Shown in pieces: positions 23,187-35,300 of a stretch of 64,000 nucleotides of DNA. A program made the translations under genes and the position numbers. The stretch lies in the NCBI RefSeq assembly GCF_964355755.1, contig NC_092674.1, positions 11,103,001 to 11,167,000 of the forward strand. Direction: 5' to 3'. The notes beneath the pieces are model-generated. The model saw only the letters and a list, made by a program, of their open reading frames with translations, was not told where the DNA came from and searched no databases. Source of the stretch: Antedon mediterranea. Lineage: Eukaryota; Echinodermata; Crinoidea; Comatulida; Antedonidae. Position 1 is the first letter of the stretch; each line of letters starts with the position of its first letter.

Positions 23187-26100
23187 ATGACGACAACTAC
23201 TGTGCCACTGCACGTTGCCCCAGAGGCTGGACCAGTAATTTACTATCAACAGCCAGGACAAGTTCCAAGTTTGAACACTAAGAAGTTTAGCATTGTGCGC
23301 TACTATACCATTTATGGTTATGCTTGCGCATAATGATATTGAATAGGTTAAACTTTGATTAATAAACGAAGTTTAACATTGTGCGCTACTGTACCGTTTT
23401 GGTTATACTAGCGCATAATGATATTGAATATGTTAAACTTTGATTAATAAACGAAGTTTAGCATTGTGCGCTACTATACCATTTTGGTTATACTTGCGCA
23501 TAATGATATTGAATAGGTTAAACTTTGATTAATAAATGAAGTTTAGCATTGTGCGCTACTATACCATTTGGTTATACTTGCGCATAATGATATTGAATAG
23601 GTTAAACTTTGATTAATAAACGTGTCGACCATTTCGCGTCAAATTTTAGGCCCAGAATGCCAAAATATGTACCCTGCGTCCACGAATTGGACACTGTTTT
23701 GAAACCTATTTTTAAAAACTTCCTTAAGTCCCAAATTTAAGACCCACATATTTGGGTCCTATGGCCAAAATTAGGAGCCTTGTGGCCAACTCAGGGCCCA
23801 CAAATTTGGGCTTGATAATGAGCTTGTGGCTCAAGAGTAAGGTCTTTTAAATTAAAATAGATGTTTGGTAGTTAACTAAGTACTGTACTAGTACTGGTAT
23901 GTTAGATGATACTGTTTCGTTTTAAATTTCCTTGTCCTTTTTTTTTCTTTCTTGGTTTTGTTTGGGTGCTCCCATTTGCAATGGGTTCTGGCCTTTTTGG
24001 CACCCACGATTATAAGCATGTATCATTATATCATTATATTTTATTTTATATTAATTTAAACTACTGTGTTAACTACAGTTTTGATTTCAATGTTTATGTT
24101 TCTATTCGATCAATTATTATTATACATTTTTAACCTGTAATTTAAGGGCAGAGAGTGAACCAACATTTCGTAGGGAAGATCGATTCTATCGTAATTTTTA
24201 TTGCTTCCCTACTTTGCGTCATTATCAAATAAAATGGCATTTGACACTAAACTTGTTTTGTATTTTTGTGAGAGCCAGTTGTCACAAAATAATTTCTTCC
24301 GAGTGAAAATACCAAAGGAAGAATCGTTTGTGTCAATGGGTTTCACTCTATGTATAGTTTATCGGTCAGTTTCCCATGACTTATGTAAACTGTTGCAGCT
24401 GCACATGTGACTGGCTATATCCAAATTAGTTTATCGGTTTTATCGCTTGCTTTTGGTGTAGCATGTATTTGTCTTGGATATACTCAAGGATATATTGCTG
24501 TACCAATATGAGGTGCACTTGGGGTAAATGATTATTACTTATATTTTTGTTATAATAATAATAAAAAAATATCCTGGATTTATATAGCGCCTAATGTTGT
24601 GAAATCTCTAAGCTGTACATAAACTAATACGAAAAAAGAGGAATCCAACCATGCCAAAAAAAACCAAACCGAATACGCCGGCTTCATCCCGGACTCAGAC
24701 GCCTCCTGCCCTACTAAATTAGCTCTAAAACCATATAGGTGGCAAGGTAAAGGAGAAAAAAGGGGATTAATATGCTTTATTAAACAAGTAAGTCTTAAGA
24801 AGCCTCTTAAAAAGAGCCACCGACTGTGCATCTGTGTTATGATAGCTAACCGGTATAACTGCTTATTTGAATGTTTTATATTGAAACTAATATTAACATT
24901 TCTAAAATTGTGTATGTTGTTATTACATCTACATTTGATTAGGTTCATGCCATTTTTTCCCCTAACAGTTTTATCTTGTTGCTGGAATTCTGGGAATAAT
25001 TGCTGGACATTCTAAAGGACAAAACTCTTGTATTGTAAGTTACTGTGGTTGAATTTATTAATGTATGTATTAATTTATTATTCGTATAAATACTGGTAAA
25101 AGGTTTAGTCTTACAAATAAATTGTAACATATATTGACAGATTATTGGTTGTCTTGTGATGTCAATAATGGCAGCTGTTACAGCAGGAGTCCATGTTATT
25201 ATTGGTACTGTAGTATTAGCAGTGCTCACTACTATCATGTGAGTTATTAGACAATATTTATACAAATCTATTACCGTACATCCTGTAATTGAAAAATTAC
25301 TATATGCTTGCTGACAAAAGTATGTAATGAACTTTTACCAAATTGTATAGAATGTACACTAATATTTGCACCATTTACATACATAGAGAGATGGTAGGGC
25401 TGTTGATATTCTTTGTACGATAATTGGAGGCATAGAACTTGTCGTTGCAATAATTTCATCAGTCTACATGTGCTCTGGTGCAACATGTTGCTGTGGAACA
25501 CCAACAAATGTGAGTTTTTTATTTTGCTCTAAATAGGATATCATTGTTTATGTACAGTATTATACTCGTACAGTATTATATAGTATTATATAGTATATAT
25601 AGTATACTGTGAAACCTCTTTCAAAAATGACCCCATATCAAATTAATTTTAAAAAGTAGCCCACCTAAAGTACTAAGAAAGGTATGACGGGTAGGCCTAA
25701 TACTGGATTTCATGGATTTGTTATACAGTACCATCAAGCAATATAAGTATGGTAAACCTACTATTGTTTAAATGATTAGGTGAAAAACTGTGTGAATTAC
25801 ATGAGATAATTGATAAAAGTGCACATATTTTTGCTCTATTTTCAGACACAATATGCTACCTATGCAGTACAATCTGGTAATTTCATATTCTTTGTATTTT
25901 ATGGTAAATAAGTAATAAAATATAGTACGTCTATTTTACATGAAACTGCCTAATCCACATGATAACTAAAGTCTTCATGTCTCTGGTAGATGGTGAGCAA
26001 TTATTTTACAGTTTCTATATATACTTTAGCCCTTGCCATCACTAAATATACTTCTGGAAATTAGTAGTGAAATGGTGACCTAAAGGAACTTGGCTTTCTA

Positions 26101-26523
26101 ATTTTTAGCTATGCATTACTTTAATTCAATCCTAAATGTTTATGATGTCACATTTTTATGAATTGCCCAAGAAAACTAAATTAATGAATAATACAAAACA
26201 GAAATGGAATTATCTATGCAAAATTTGTCATTTGTATTGAAATGTTATTTGTATGGACCTAATTTACATATACTTTTTCAATTTGAGGAAAGGTGCCATG
26301 AATATGTAAAAATTAAACCAAAAAATTTACTACAGGTCAAGTTGGTGTTCAAGGATATCCTATGGTGCAGCAGTATTATAGGCAACCACAGGTTATTTGT
26401 CAACCACAGTTCATGAGTCAACAACCAGTCATGGGCCAACAACATGTCATTGGTCATCAAGTTTTAGGTCAACCAGTCACAGGTCAACCACAGCAAGACT
26501 GCGGCCACTATAACGCTAGCTGA
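23187..26523 (+). CDS. MS4A/CD20-like four-transmembrane protein gene (possible pseudogene)
   Basis: Exons supported by frame and splice sites: 23187-about 23294 (N-tail, MTTTTVPLHVAPEAG, Pro/Gln-rich), 24399-24523 (TM1, YIQISLSVLSLAFGVACICL), 24969-25034 (TM2, FYLVAGILGIIAGHSKG), 25141-25238 (TM3), 25389-25509 (TM4, ending MCSGATCCCGTPTN), 25846-25876, and 26336-26523 (Gln-rich tail to TGA). Phases agree from TM1 onward. Topology and the YIAVPI-x-GAL motif before TM2 match the MS4A family of plasma-membrane proteins. TGA at 24509-24511 stands where MS4A proteins have Trp (TGG), so the gene may be dead or carry a sequence error. The donor of the first exon is unclear (only weak GTGCGC or GTTATG). 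No 5' UTR exon was identified. Confidence 0.75.
23282..23622 (+). repeat. 85-bp tandem repeat, four copies
   Basis: Units start GAAGTTTAGCATTGTGCGCT at 23282, 23368, 23453 and 23538 and end AATAAACG at 23622, with about 95 percent identity. The first unit overlaps the end of the first MS4A-like coding exon, so the exon end and its putative donor are repeated four times. Confidence 0.85.
24571..24850. repeat. Interspersed repeat in MS4A-like intron
   Basis: ATCCTGGATTTATATAGCGC and GTTGTGAAATCTCTAAGC resemble the widespread TATATAGCGCC-type repeat of marine invertebrate genomes. Its extent is estimated. Confidence 0.35.
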
Positions 26524-27770
26524 CCAGCTAGATTATTTAGAACATCCAGAAAACGAACCTCCAGTGTAAAACACTATGCATGGTTAAATGTAAAGTTGAA
26601 TGTTGATTATCTCATTCATAAATGGGTGACAGTCCTGTTCAATAACCATATTGTATTCTTCCAAAAACACTCAAGGTGTTAAAAACAATATAATGGTCAG
26701 ATTTATGTTATTACATGTAGTATAACTATATTTTAATCATTTGCTAAAACAAAATGTTCAATTTAATTGGTCATTTAAAAAATTGAAATTTGTATTAAAC
26801 TTTCCTCAAATTTATTAATCTAATTTAAGGTTTCATTTTAGCCTACATTTAAAAAGTGAATGTTGAATATAATGGCAATTTATTCGTGTAGGGAAATCTC
26901 ATATTCCCTGTCCAATCAAAGCAAAGGATGTTTGTCTTATCATTTATAATAAAATGACCCCATTTGTTTATTAGTGTAATAATATTAATTGCCATGAAAG
27001 GTTGGATAATGGGCACAGTTATCGCGAACGTTAGTTGGTTGGTAGGAACCAACCAACTCCTTGTTTATTATAAGCATAATAATATTGCTGTCGGAACTAG
27101 TGGTATAATAAGAATTTTTAATATTGTAAATTTAAACGGCAAAGATGAGGAAATCTGATAATGAGAAAAAGTCCGATCCCAGCCAAAAAAATATTTTGCC
27201 AGGACTCTCATTGTATGGTTCAAATTCGATAGAGAATTATAATATTAATACGCGTAATTAGGCCTAAAATTTCTTTTATTTTGCCTAAAAATGAAACATA
27301 TTAAAAATACAATACAAAACATTGACAATAAACAAGAAAAACAACCACAAGTGAACCTAATCACTATCTAGTAGTACTGCATTTAGTAATTGCTATTGAC
27401 ATGCGTGTGTTTTGTGTTAATGTTGTATGTATTCTATGTTGGAAGAATAATATTCTCAAATTAGCCCTGCATTCATTCATCATGCTTTGAACTTCCACGG
27501 GAGTGAGAGGAACATTTTTCCCACCAATCCTTCACGCCACTCAGCATTCTTGCGGCTTTCTGTATTTGATCGTAATTTACTATATCTAAATATGTATATA
27601 CTCTTTTTGAAACATACAACTGCAAAACACAGAATATTAATATCAGGAGCTATTACATATTAGGTCTAGTCACAGTCCTACAGTAAACACTGTCTGTCGA
27701 TCATGACCATGAAGATTTAATTTAAACGAACATTTGTTTTTTCCTCAACTCTCAACATTGCATTCACCAT
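26524..27770. other. Intergenic, no gene seen
   Basis: AT-rich stretch downstream of the MS4A-like stop. It probably includes that gene's 3' UTR and otherwise shows nothing recognisable. Confidence 0.5.
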
Positions 27771-27779
27771 GGTAGAGGA

Positions 27780-28790
27780 AAACGACCACAGTTTACCATT
27801 TCCGTCAACGAAGAGCGCACAGCATCAGCGACAAGAATGACGTGTCTCCGACAAGAAATACATCATCTCAACAAAGCATTGGAACTCAATGGTTACAACA
27901 GGAAGGACTTCAAGTCATCTTCAACCAACAACAGCGATCCTGCAGAGTTCAAAAAGTCTGTATGTTTACCATATCTGGGACAGCTTTCTCATCGTATCCA
28001 GCGAGTACTACAAAACGCCGACATAAAAAGTATTTCATAATGCAGTCAACAAGTTGTCATAGTGTCTTCAAACACACTAGGACAAACCATCTAAACACAG
28101 CTAACCTGGTGTATACTGTATCCCATGTGAATGTGGAAAGGTATACATTGGGGAAACTGGACGCGACCTTCAAACCGAGCTCAAAGAACATCAAGGCCAT
28201 GCCAGAAGAGGAGAGCAAGACAAATCATCAATAGTTAGGCATTCTCACAAACAACAACACCGAGTTAATTGGAAAGATGCTGAACTACCGTAATTGCTTG
28301 GCATTCCAGACGAATCAGGGAAGCTATTGAAATGTACAAACACAACACTGTTCATCAAGATATTTGATTTGTTATCAGTGACATTTGGCTATCTTTATTC
28401 AACAAGAATCTTCATCGACAGTAAACCATGCCATGGTTTCTGGTCAGTTTACATTTCACAACCATGTCTGGACACATGGTATATGTTTGGCCAGTCCACA
28501 CCCAACTTTGAGACAATGCTATTGTTTTTAGCTTGTCTCACCTTGCTTTTCACACCAGCTCTTCTATAGCAAAGTTTACATTCACTACTATTGTTCATGA
28601 GAAACAATTGCTCTGCTATAGCTAGTTTCAATCCTTTCCACTTATATTCCAAGTTTCCTAGACTTTCTGCATTCTCACTCCTGAGGACGATCAAAGCAAA
28701 TTGATGATCGAAACGTCGAGAAACTCAACAGTTCTTTTTCAGAACTAATACACGTGGTGTACCGCAAACTTTATATCAACACATTTTTCT
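27780..28790 (+). pseudogene. Decayed Penelope-like retroelement with GIY-YIG endonuclease
   Basis: The frame near 27837 reads QEIHHLNKALELNGY, the thumb end of a Penelope-type RT, then VCLPYLGQLSHRIQRVLQNA. After a frameshift at about 28035, GVYCIPCECGKVYIGETGRD begins at about 28108 and continues as LQTELKEHQGHARRG and SSIVRHSHKQQHRVNW. This is a GIY-YIG domain: GVY, YIG, the catalytic-type Arg and the following EH/H residues are all visible. A further shift near 28293 leads to AIEMYKHNT-like sequence. The RT core is missing, so this is a 5'-truncated, inactive copy. The 3' flank holds CTGAGGA...CGAAACGTCGAG (28681-28720), often seen at the end of such elements. Confidence 0.75.
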
Positions 28791-28875
28791 TACTACATAA
28801 ATTTCACCTGTAAGAATTAATACTGGCCTTTTCTTTGTACACCAAACAAACCAGTAAAATTATTTTGATTTGACT

Positions 28876-29437
28876 CTATAGTTCACTATGTCGGTCGGTC
28901 GGTCTGTCTGTCGGTCCGGTATCACTATGCGTGTTATCGCTTTTCTGTACTTTTTGAACTGTTTTGATGTACAGACAATTAGTCGCGTGGGTGGACGCGA
29001 CACTATAGTTCACTATGTCGGTCGGTCTGTCGGTCTGGTATCACTATGCGTTTTATCGCTTTTCTGTACTTTTTGAACTGTTTTGATGTACAGACAATTA
29101 GTCGCATGGGTGGACGCGACTCAATAGTTCACTATGTCGGTTGGTCGGTCTGTCGGTCCGGTATCACTATGCGTTTTATCGCTTTTCTGTACTTTTTGAA
29201 CTGTTTTGATGTACAGACAATTAGTCGCGTGGATGTGACTCAATAGTTCACTATGTCGGTCGGTCTGTCGGTCTGTCGGTCCGGTATCACTATGCGTTTT
29301 ATCGCTTTTCTGTACTTTTTGAACTGTTTTGATGTACAGACAAGTTTTAACTATGTCGGTCGGTCGGTCGGTCTGTCGGGTATCACTTTGCGTTTTTCTG
29401 TACTTTTTGAACTGTTTTGATGTACAGAAAAGTTTTA
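28876..29437 (+). repeat. Tandem array, about five 103-127-bp units
   Basis: Units begin GTTCACTATGTCGGTCGGTC at 28881, 29008, 29127 and 29246, with a shorter last unit from about 29349. Each holds a variable (GGTC)n/(TGTC)n stretch, then TTTCTGTACTTTTTGAACTG and GATGTACAGACAATTAGTCG. Length differences come mainly from the GGTC stretch. Confidence 0.85.
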
Positions 29438-30240
29438 AAGTACATTACTTTTTGAAAGTTCTTTTTTTTTTTTAGAGCACGCGAATTATGGCTGTTGGCC
29501 TTGTTATTACATGGTCCAGTTTTGCAATCGGACCTAAACCGTACAATTGTCACTTATTTACAGTAGTAGAAAATTAAGCTGTTATGCCATGGTTATTCGA
29601 TTTTAAATGATCTTATTCCATGACTGGGGTTGACATTATACGTGGAGGATGAAAATAAATAAAAACTTAATTTATAAAAAAAAGGATCATGTGATAAAAT
29701 CAATCGATATCAGGTTGCCCTAAAAGTATCAGCAGTAACATATTACAGCATTTTTATTGACAAATTGGCAAAATATATTGAACAAATTAAACGTGCATTT
29801 CACCAATTGGCCTAAATGCATTAAATGTAGACGAGTTTTCAGCCCTCTATTATTGTTGCTCTTTTGGCGCTACATAGAAACTAAAATATTGAAAGTTGAG
29901 TATGCGAAAGTTTGCAAGAAACACGTCTGTAAAATCACCAATCTTTATTTATAAATAATACCAAGTATTTATTCGTTACTTTTTATGTGAATCTCTTTCT
30001 TAAATATTTTGGAGTCAAATACAAAGCAGGTGCGAAAAGGAAACATCCCCCTGAAAACCAACACAATGGAGTAAATATATATCAACAAACCGTCCAGTTG
30101 TTGTTGTTGTTGTTTGTTGTTGTTGTATTTAATTAAAATTATGATAAAAGCATTAATAAATGAAATCTACTATATTTAAAATTGTGTATAGATAAACAAT
30201 TATTGTTTTTATGTCGTATATCTTAGAATTTGTAGGTTTC

Positions 30241-30296
30241 GTGATCTTAGGTCTTAGGGGGTCTTAGCTCTCGTGATCTTAGGTTTCGTGACACCC
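30241..30296 (-). repeat. Solo CCTAAG-type repeat
   Basis: GTGATCTTAGGTCTTAGGGG, then GTCTTAG, then TTAGGTTTCGTGACACCC. Same family as the inverted repeats flanking the LINE. Confidence 0.65.
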
Positions 30297-30459
30297 TATT
30301 TTAAATTAATCAGAGAGTAGCTTGTTTGAAATACTAAAGTATTATACGTTTTCTTACTAATAATAACTACCCTCTGATTAATATTGGAATGAGCTAAATG
30401 ACCTACCAACCAATCATTTGATGATCTGAGTTATTGAGATATTGATATCTGAGTTTTGT

Positions 30460-30506
30460 AGATCTAGAAAACTCAGATATATCTGAGATCTGAGTTTTCT
30501 AGATCT
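30460..30506. repeat. 18-bp perfect hairpin
   Basis: AGATCTAGAAAACTCAGA (30460-30477) and its reverse complement (30489-30506), 11-nt loop, inside a run of ATCTGAG repeats. Confidence 0.7.
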
Positions 30507-32112
30507 GAATTAGAAAGTGATAATTGTGGTCTCAAATTACTCGCCAAGTTTATATGTTTATATTTGTTTTACTGTAATGTAATAAAAATCATAAAACTGT
30601 CAATAAACCACTAATTTTGACCTTTTGCCATATAGCCGGCACTAACATGTTATACTTTTCATATCTAAAAAATCGTTGGGCGGATGTGGTCGTTGGTGTC
30701 AAAATACTCAGAAGATACATATTTCTATTCACTCTAATGGACAATTTTTACCAAAATACCGTGAAACTTTATTTTTTACCATTGGTCAAGCAAATGGCCA
30801 TATCTCAGCCACAAATAGTCAGAAAGTTATAACTTTAGTCTCAAATTACTTGCAAATTATATATTTTTATATTATTTTGACATTTTAAATGGTACAAACA
30901 TTTGTGTGGAGCACATTTACATTTGTAATAACTAGCGAATATAGTCTTGCTTAATATAAAAAAAAACACTCGTATATTGATATCACCCTGTTGATGCGAA
31001 ATTGTATTGTAAGGATTTGAAGATTGTATACTAAACAGTTGATAATTTGTTTGAAAAGAATTGAATGTTCTACCAGTCTGACATATTTACTACTGTATAT
31101 AAATCCATAAATCATTTTATACATATTTGTGACAAGACTATGTAATGATGATGATGCCTGCTTACAGTTTTCCCGCTTTAGAGTATATTTTTTCGACAAA
31201 ATGGCTTACAATTACAATAAGATGACAACACAATATTACTTTTACATATACAGTATTACATATATTGTCATCTTCATCTCATAGCACCTTGGTAACTGCC
31301 TAAGTCAAAAAATAAAAGCGTCGAAAAATGGCCAAACAGGAACAGAAATTTCTCGGCGTACCGTTTTCCCGATCGTTCAGATTGCATAAACTTTCTAAAA
31401 AACTGATTGAACTCGTAATGCTTACCATACTTCCTAACTTGGATAATTGTCTTTATAATGTAAGATCGGAAGTGAAATCATTGAAAACAGTTACGATTTA
31501 GTACATCAGTAACGAGATTGTGTCTATATTAGGTCATATATATAATGTGACTGTTGCGATATCAAGAAAATACATTTAAATGTAGTTCCATAACACTTAA
31601 ATTATACCAATAAATGATAAAATACGCGGAAATGTCATATATTGACTTTCATGCATTAATGTACAATATGATCTGATGTAATTCGAGTTCAAAGTGATTG
31701 ATCATTGTGAACCTAGTTCTAGTCAATGATATTCGTCATAAAAACCATAAAATCCTTTCGTACAACGCTGCAACATAATTTCTGCTTTATCTTGATGACT
31801 CATCAAAAAAGCTTTTGCTATGCCTACTAGTATCTAGACTTTTAAATGTAGGGCTCTTCCAAACAAGTCAATAATTCGTTATCGTACGTCGTCGATACTG
31901 ATTAGGATTCTGACCATTTACACCCGACGGGCCAAATCAGAACAAGGCTTATATTCCATAGGCTGAGCAAATAAAACCATATTTACTCTAAAATTACACA
32001 AACATAAATATTTTATCGTATCAAAACCTTCCGCTTTCGTACGTGAGGATAATCATCAAGACATAGTACGGTAAATTCTCTCTCACATTTTACTTCACTA
32101 AAACCTTTAAAA

Positions 32113-32350
32113 AAGATGTATTGTCCCCGAAAACATGAAAAATGAAGATTAATTAAATCATACTTTGAATAGGTTATTTTGTATTTTTAATAAAGTAAAT
32201 CCCCTCCGAAAAAAAAAATGAGTCAAATTCAACCAAAAATCCCACTGGCTGGCAGTTTTTTCAGGTAAATAATTTTTGTTTTGATTCAATTTTTGTTCAC
32301 TGAAGTGGATAACTATTATGTGACATTAAAATGGCATATTCAACAACAAA
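32113..32350 (-). repeat. MITE fragment, reverse orientation
   Basis: AGATGTATTGTCCCC followed by the reverse complement of the right half of the element at 19207-19519, ending near GTGACATTAAAATGGCATAT. It lacks the second terminal repeat. Confidence 0.55.
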
Positions 32351-35300
32351 ATTATTATTATTATTGCTGTGTAGGCCTACTTGAAATCTAGCAGTATTAT
32401 GCTTTGGTTAAATATAGTCCGAGTCTACTTTCATTTGTCGTGAAAGAAACCGATATTAAATAGTTAGGGCTGACTTTTGATTTATATGCGATCTTAATCA
32501 ACGTATACGCTCATTTGCTACATATTTATACACACGTAATATCAGTCATTAATATGTGATAGGTTATTACCGCCAACTGTAGTTATATCTATATATAATG
32601 TAGTAATAGATAACATTTCTAGCAAGAGGGTGAAATAAAACGAGGCTATGTCGACAGTGTTTATAACATGATCAGTGATTTATACACTGCTTGAATACAC
32701 TTCTGAAATCTACAAATCATTTTCATTTAATAAAGGTGGTTAGATTGCCTTGCTTTATTTTATTTTAATAATAAGCATAGGCAGCGGCTTATAATCCTAT
32801 TTGAGAAAATGAGAAGAAATTTCACTGTTTTGTAAACTTAAAATCATTATAAACAACATTACAGCAAAGCGAAGTGAGCATCAATTTGCTGAGGAAGGAG
32901 GTAGGGGGATGGCCGGTGGTGGCCTTGCCAAGGCCGATACCAACCAGATGCAATGGCGTCACTCTAGCGAATTTGAAACAGTTGAATCAGATTTTAGGGG
33001 ACCTTTAAACTAGGCTCCCCGACTAAGAGTCCCCGTAGCCCCACCTGCCGCCATCACTGGTAACAATTTTAAATAAAAAAATAAAAATTTTCCTTGTAAA
33101 AATTAAATCGGAAATGAGAGTTAATTCTTACCGTATAAAATTACGACAAAGTCCCGTAGCACAACTTTAAAATATCGCTATTATCAGTTGTTGCAAATGT
33201 TTAAACAGTATTTTCCAATAAACAATAAAAAGAAATTGAAAGTAAAAACACTGAGAACTACTACCGTAATATACAGTCATTGATTCATTGTAAAATGATG
33301 AAGCATGGAGGTATAATTTTATACCTCCATGGATGAAGCATTGCTGGCCGCAATTAACGTCACGTAATCAGCCAAGATGGTTGTTAGTTCCACATTGAAT
33401 AACTCCATTTTTAAAAAACAATAGAAAACTCTTACTTAATATAAATATTCTCTTTATTTTTAACTTAAAACGAATTCCTATTAACACGTTAAGCCGGATA
33501 TATTAATTCATACAAATTCCAGTCATGCCCGTGTTGCATTATTACTAAAACCCTTAAGGTACCTACCTGATCATCGTAGTCCATCAACTCAGAAAGCAAT
33601 GCCACGTCCATCATCAGAATATCTTTAATAAATTGCAATCAAAATTGATCTTACGGTTCAAAGTGTTAGAAAGCGTTTCTTCGGATTCTCCTCAAATAAA
33701 AAAAATCCAATTTGTCGACTATAATGGCAGTACTGATTTTCAACACGAGAAAGCGGAGAATATGATTCTTCGTTATAAATCTGGGATTGATAGGTAGACA
33801 TGTTTGTGGATTTGGTTTTAGGCCGGTGAAAAGAAATGAATTAAGCAAACAAGTTTAATGTACCTAACCTCGTCATCTCTATTGGGCGGTTCAGCATTTT
33901 TTTCTATTTTAAATGAACGGAATAATGTAACACTGTAATTAGGATGAACTGTATTAACAAAGATTACGTCTCTCTGACATTTTGTTATTTTTTGTTTTAC
34001 TGCATTCAGTCCAATTTCCTTTTAAAATAGATATACAAGTAGTCGTTTGTTTAGTGTTGTCATTAAAAACAGATCCGATTGGTGACTTTGTGAAGTATTT
34101 TGTTATTCATTCAAGAGTTTCCCTCTCCGGTCGCGTACTCTTCCATCTATTGAAAAGCGAAGAGAATCAGCACTTTTATTGCTTTGATATTGAAAATGAA
34201 AACATCGAAACATCAAAATTGAGCCTATTGGAAAGAACAGTTATGGATATACTGTATATACTATGCATTTACAAATCTTTCAGATTCTAGACGTCGATTC
34301 GGCTTAACTATACAAAAAAAATGGAAAACAACCGCTGGTGTCGCTACGTAAAAAAGAAACGAATACTTTGGCAAGTCTGGTAGAAAGTTCATATGTCCGA
34401 TACAAAATGAGTTGTCATGTACATCAGTCAATGTCATTTACAACAAATACATGAATATTCATAAACATTAATTATAATATATTATAAATGAAAAAGCGGA
34501 ATTGTGCATGCTAATGAGAGACAGATGCTTTAGCATTTTATTTTGCGCATCAAATGAAGCAAAAGAATGACAAGAAGTTTCTAGTTCAGTATATTATACT
34601 CTGATTTTATTCATAAGACTCAGAGTTGTACAAACAAGACATGATAAACAGCAGACAAACATTGAGACAAGAAAAAAAGTGCGTCTGCAATAACTTTCTT
34701 TTCACTATTAAGCATTTTTTTTAGCCGAGACATTACATGCCCCGTGAGTATGCGCCGTAGCACTGGCTTATCTCTCATAAGGCATTGTTTTTTGTGCTAT
34801 CACATCATTTACTTAGGAATTATTTTATTTGATCTAAATTTGAAATAAAGATTGCTAATTAGCATTCAAAAGTGTCCAAAAAATAGCAAAAGCAGTATTG
34901 GCTTTAGTGACTTAGGCCTTGGATGAATAAACCATGCTCGGATTATCGATTTATACGGACTATTTTTACGGACATGAACAGCGATTTAACGCTGTATAAA
35001 TGAATTACTGTATTTCCATTAAATTTAGGCAAGTTTGTTTCTTAGGGTGTTTTAATAATTTCTAGCTAAAGCATTCAAAAGGAGCAAAGCAAACCTCGTT
35101 CAAAAATGCCATCATTTTGTCACATGCTTACATGATGTCCAGACAATATTTTGTCTGTACAGTACCTTCCAACATTTATCAATATGATACCGGTGACCAT
35201 TACATTAGCGTTACACTTACACAAAACATTTTTTTACGGGTGCATTAAGCTTGGCACATTCTTTTCTTGGAAATTACATCGAAATGCATACAAGTAAAAT

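Noticed and set aside
28876-29437. Regularly spaced repeats as a CRISPR array
   Set aside because: Whole units are repeated with no unique spacers, and the genome is eukaryotic.
33982-34290. 102-residue open frame
   Set aside because: No domain, no promoter or splice context, and no clear coding composition.
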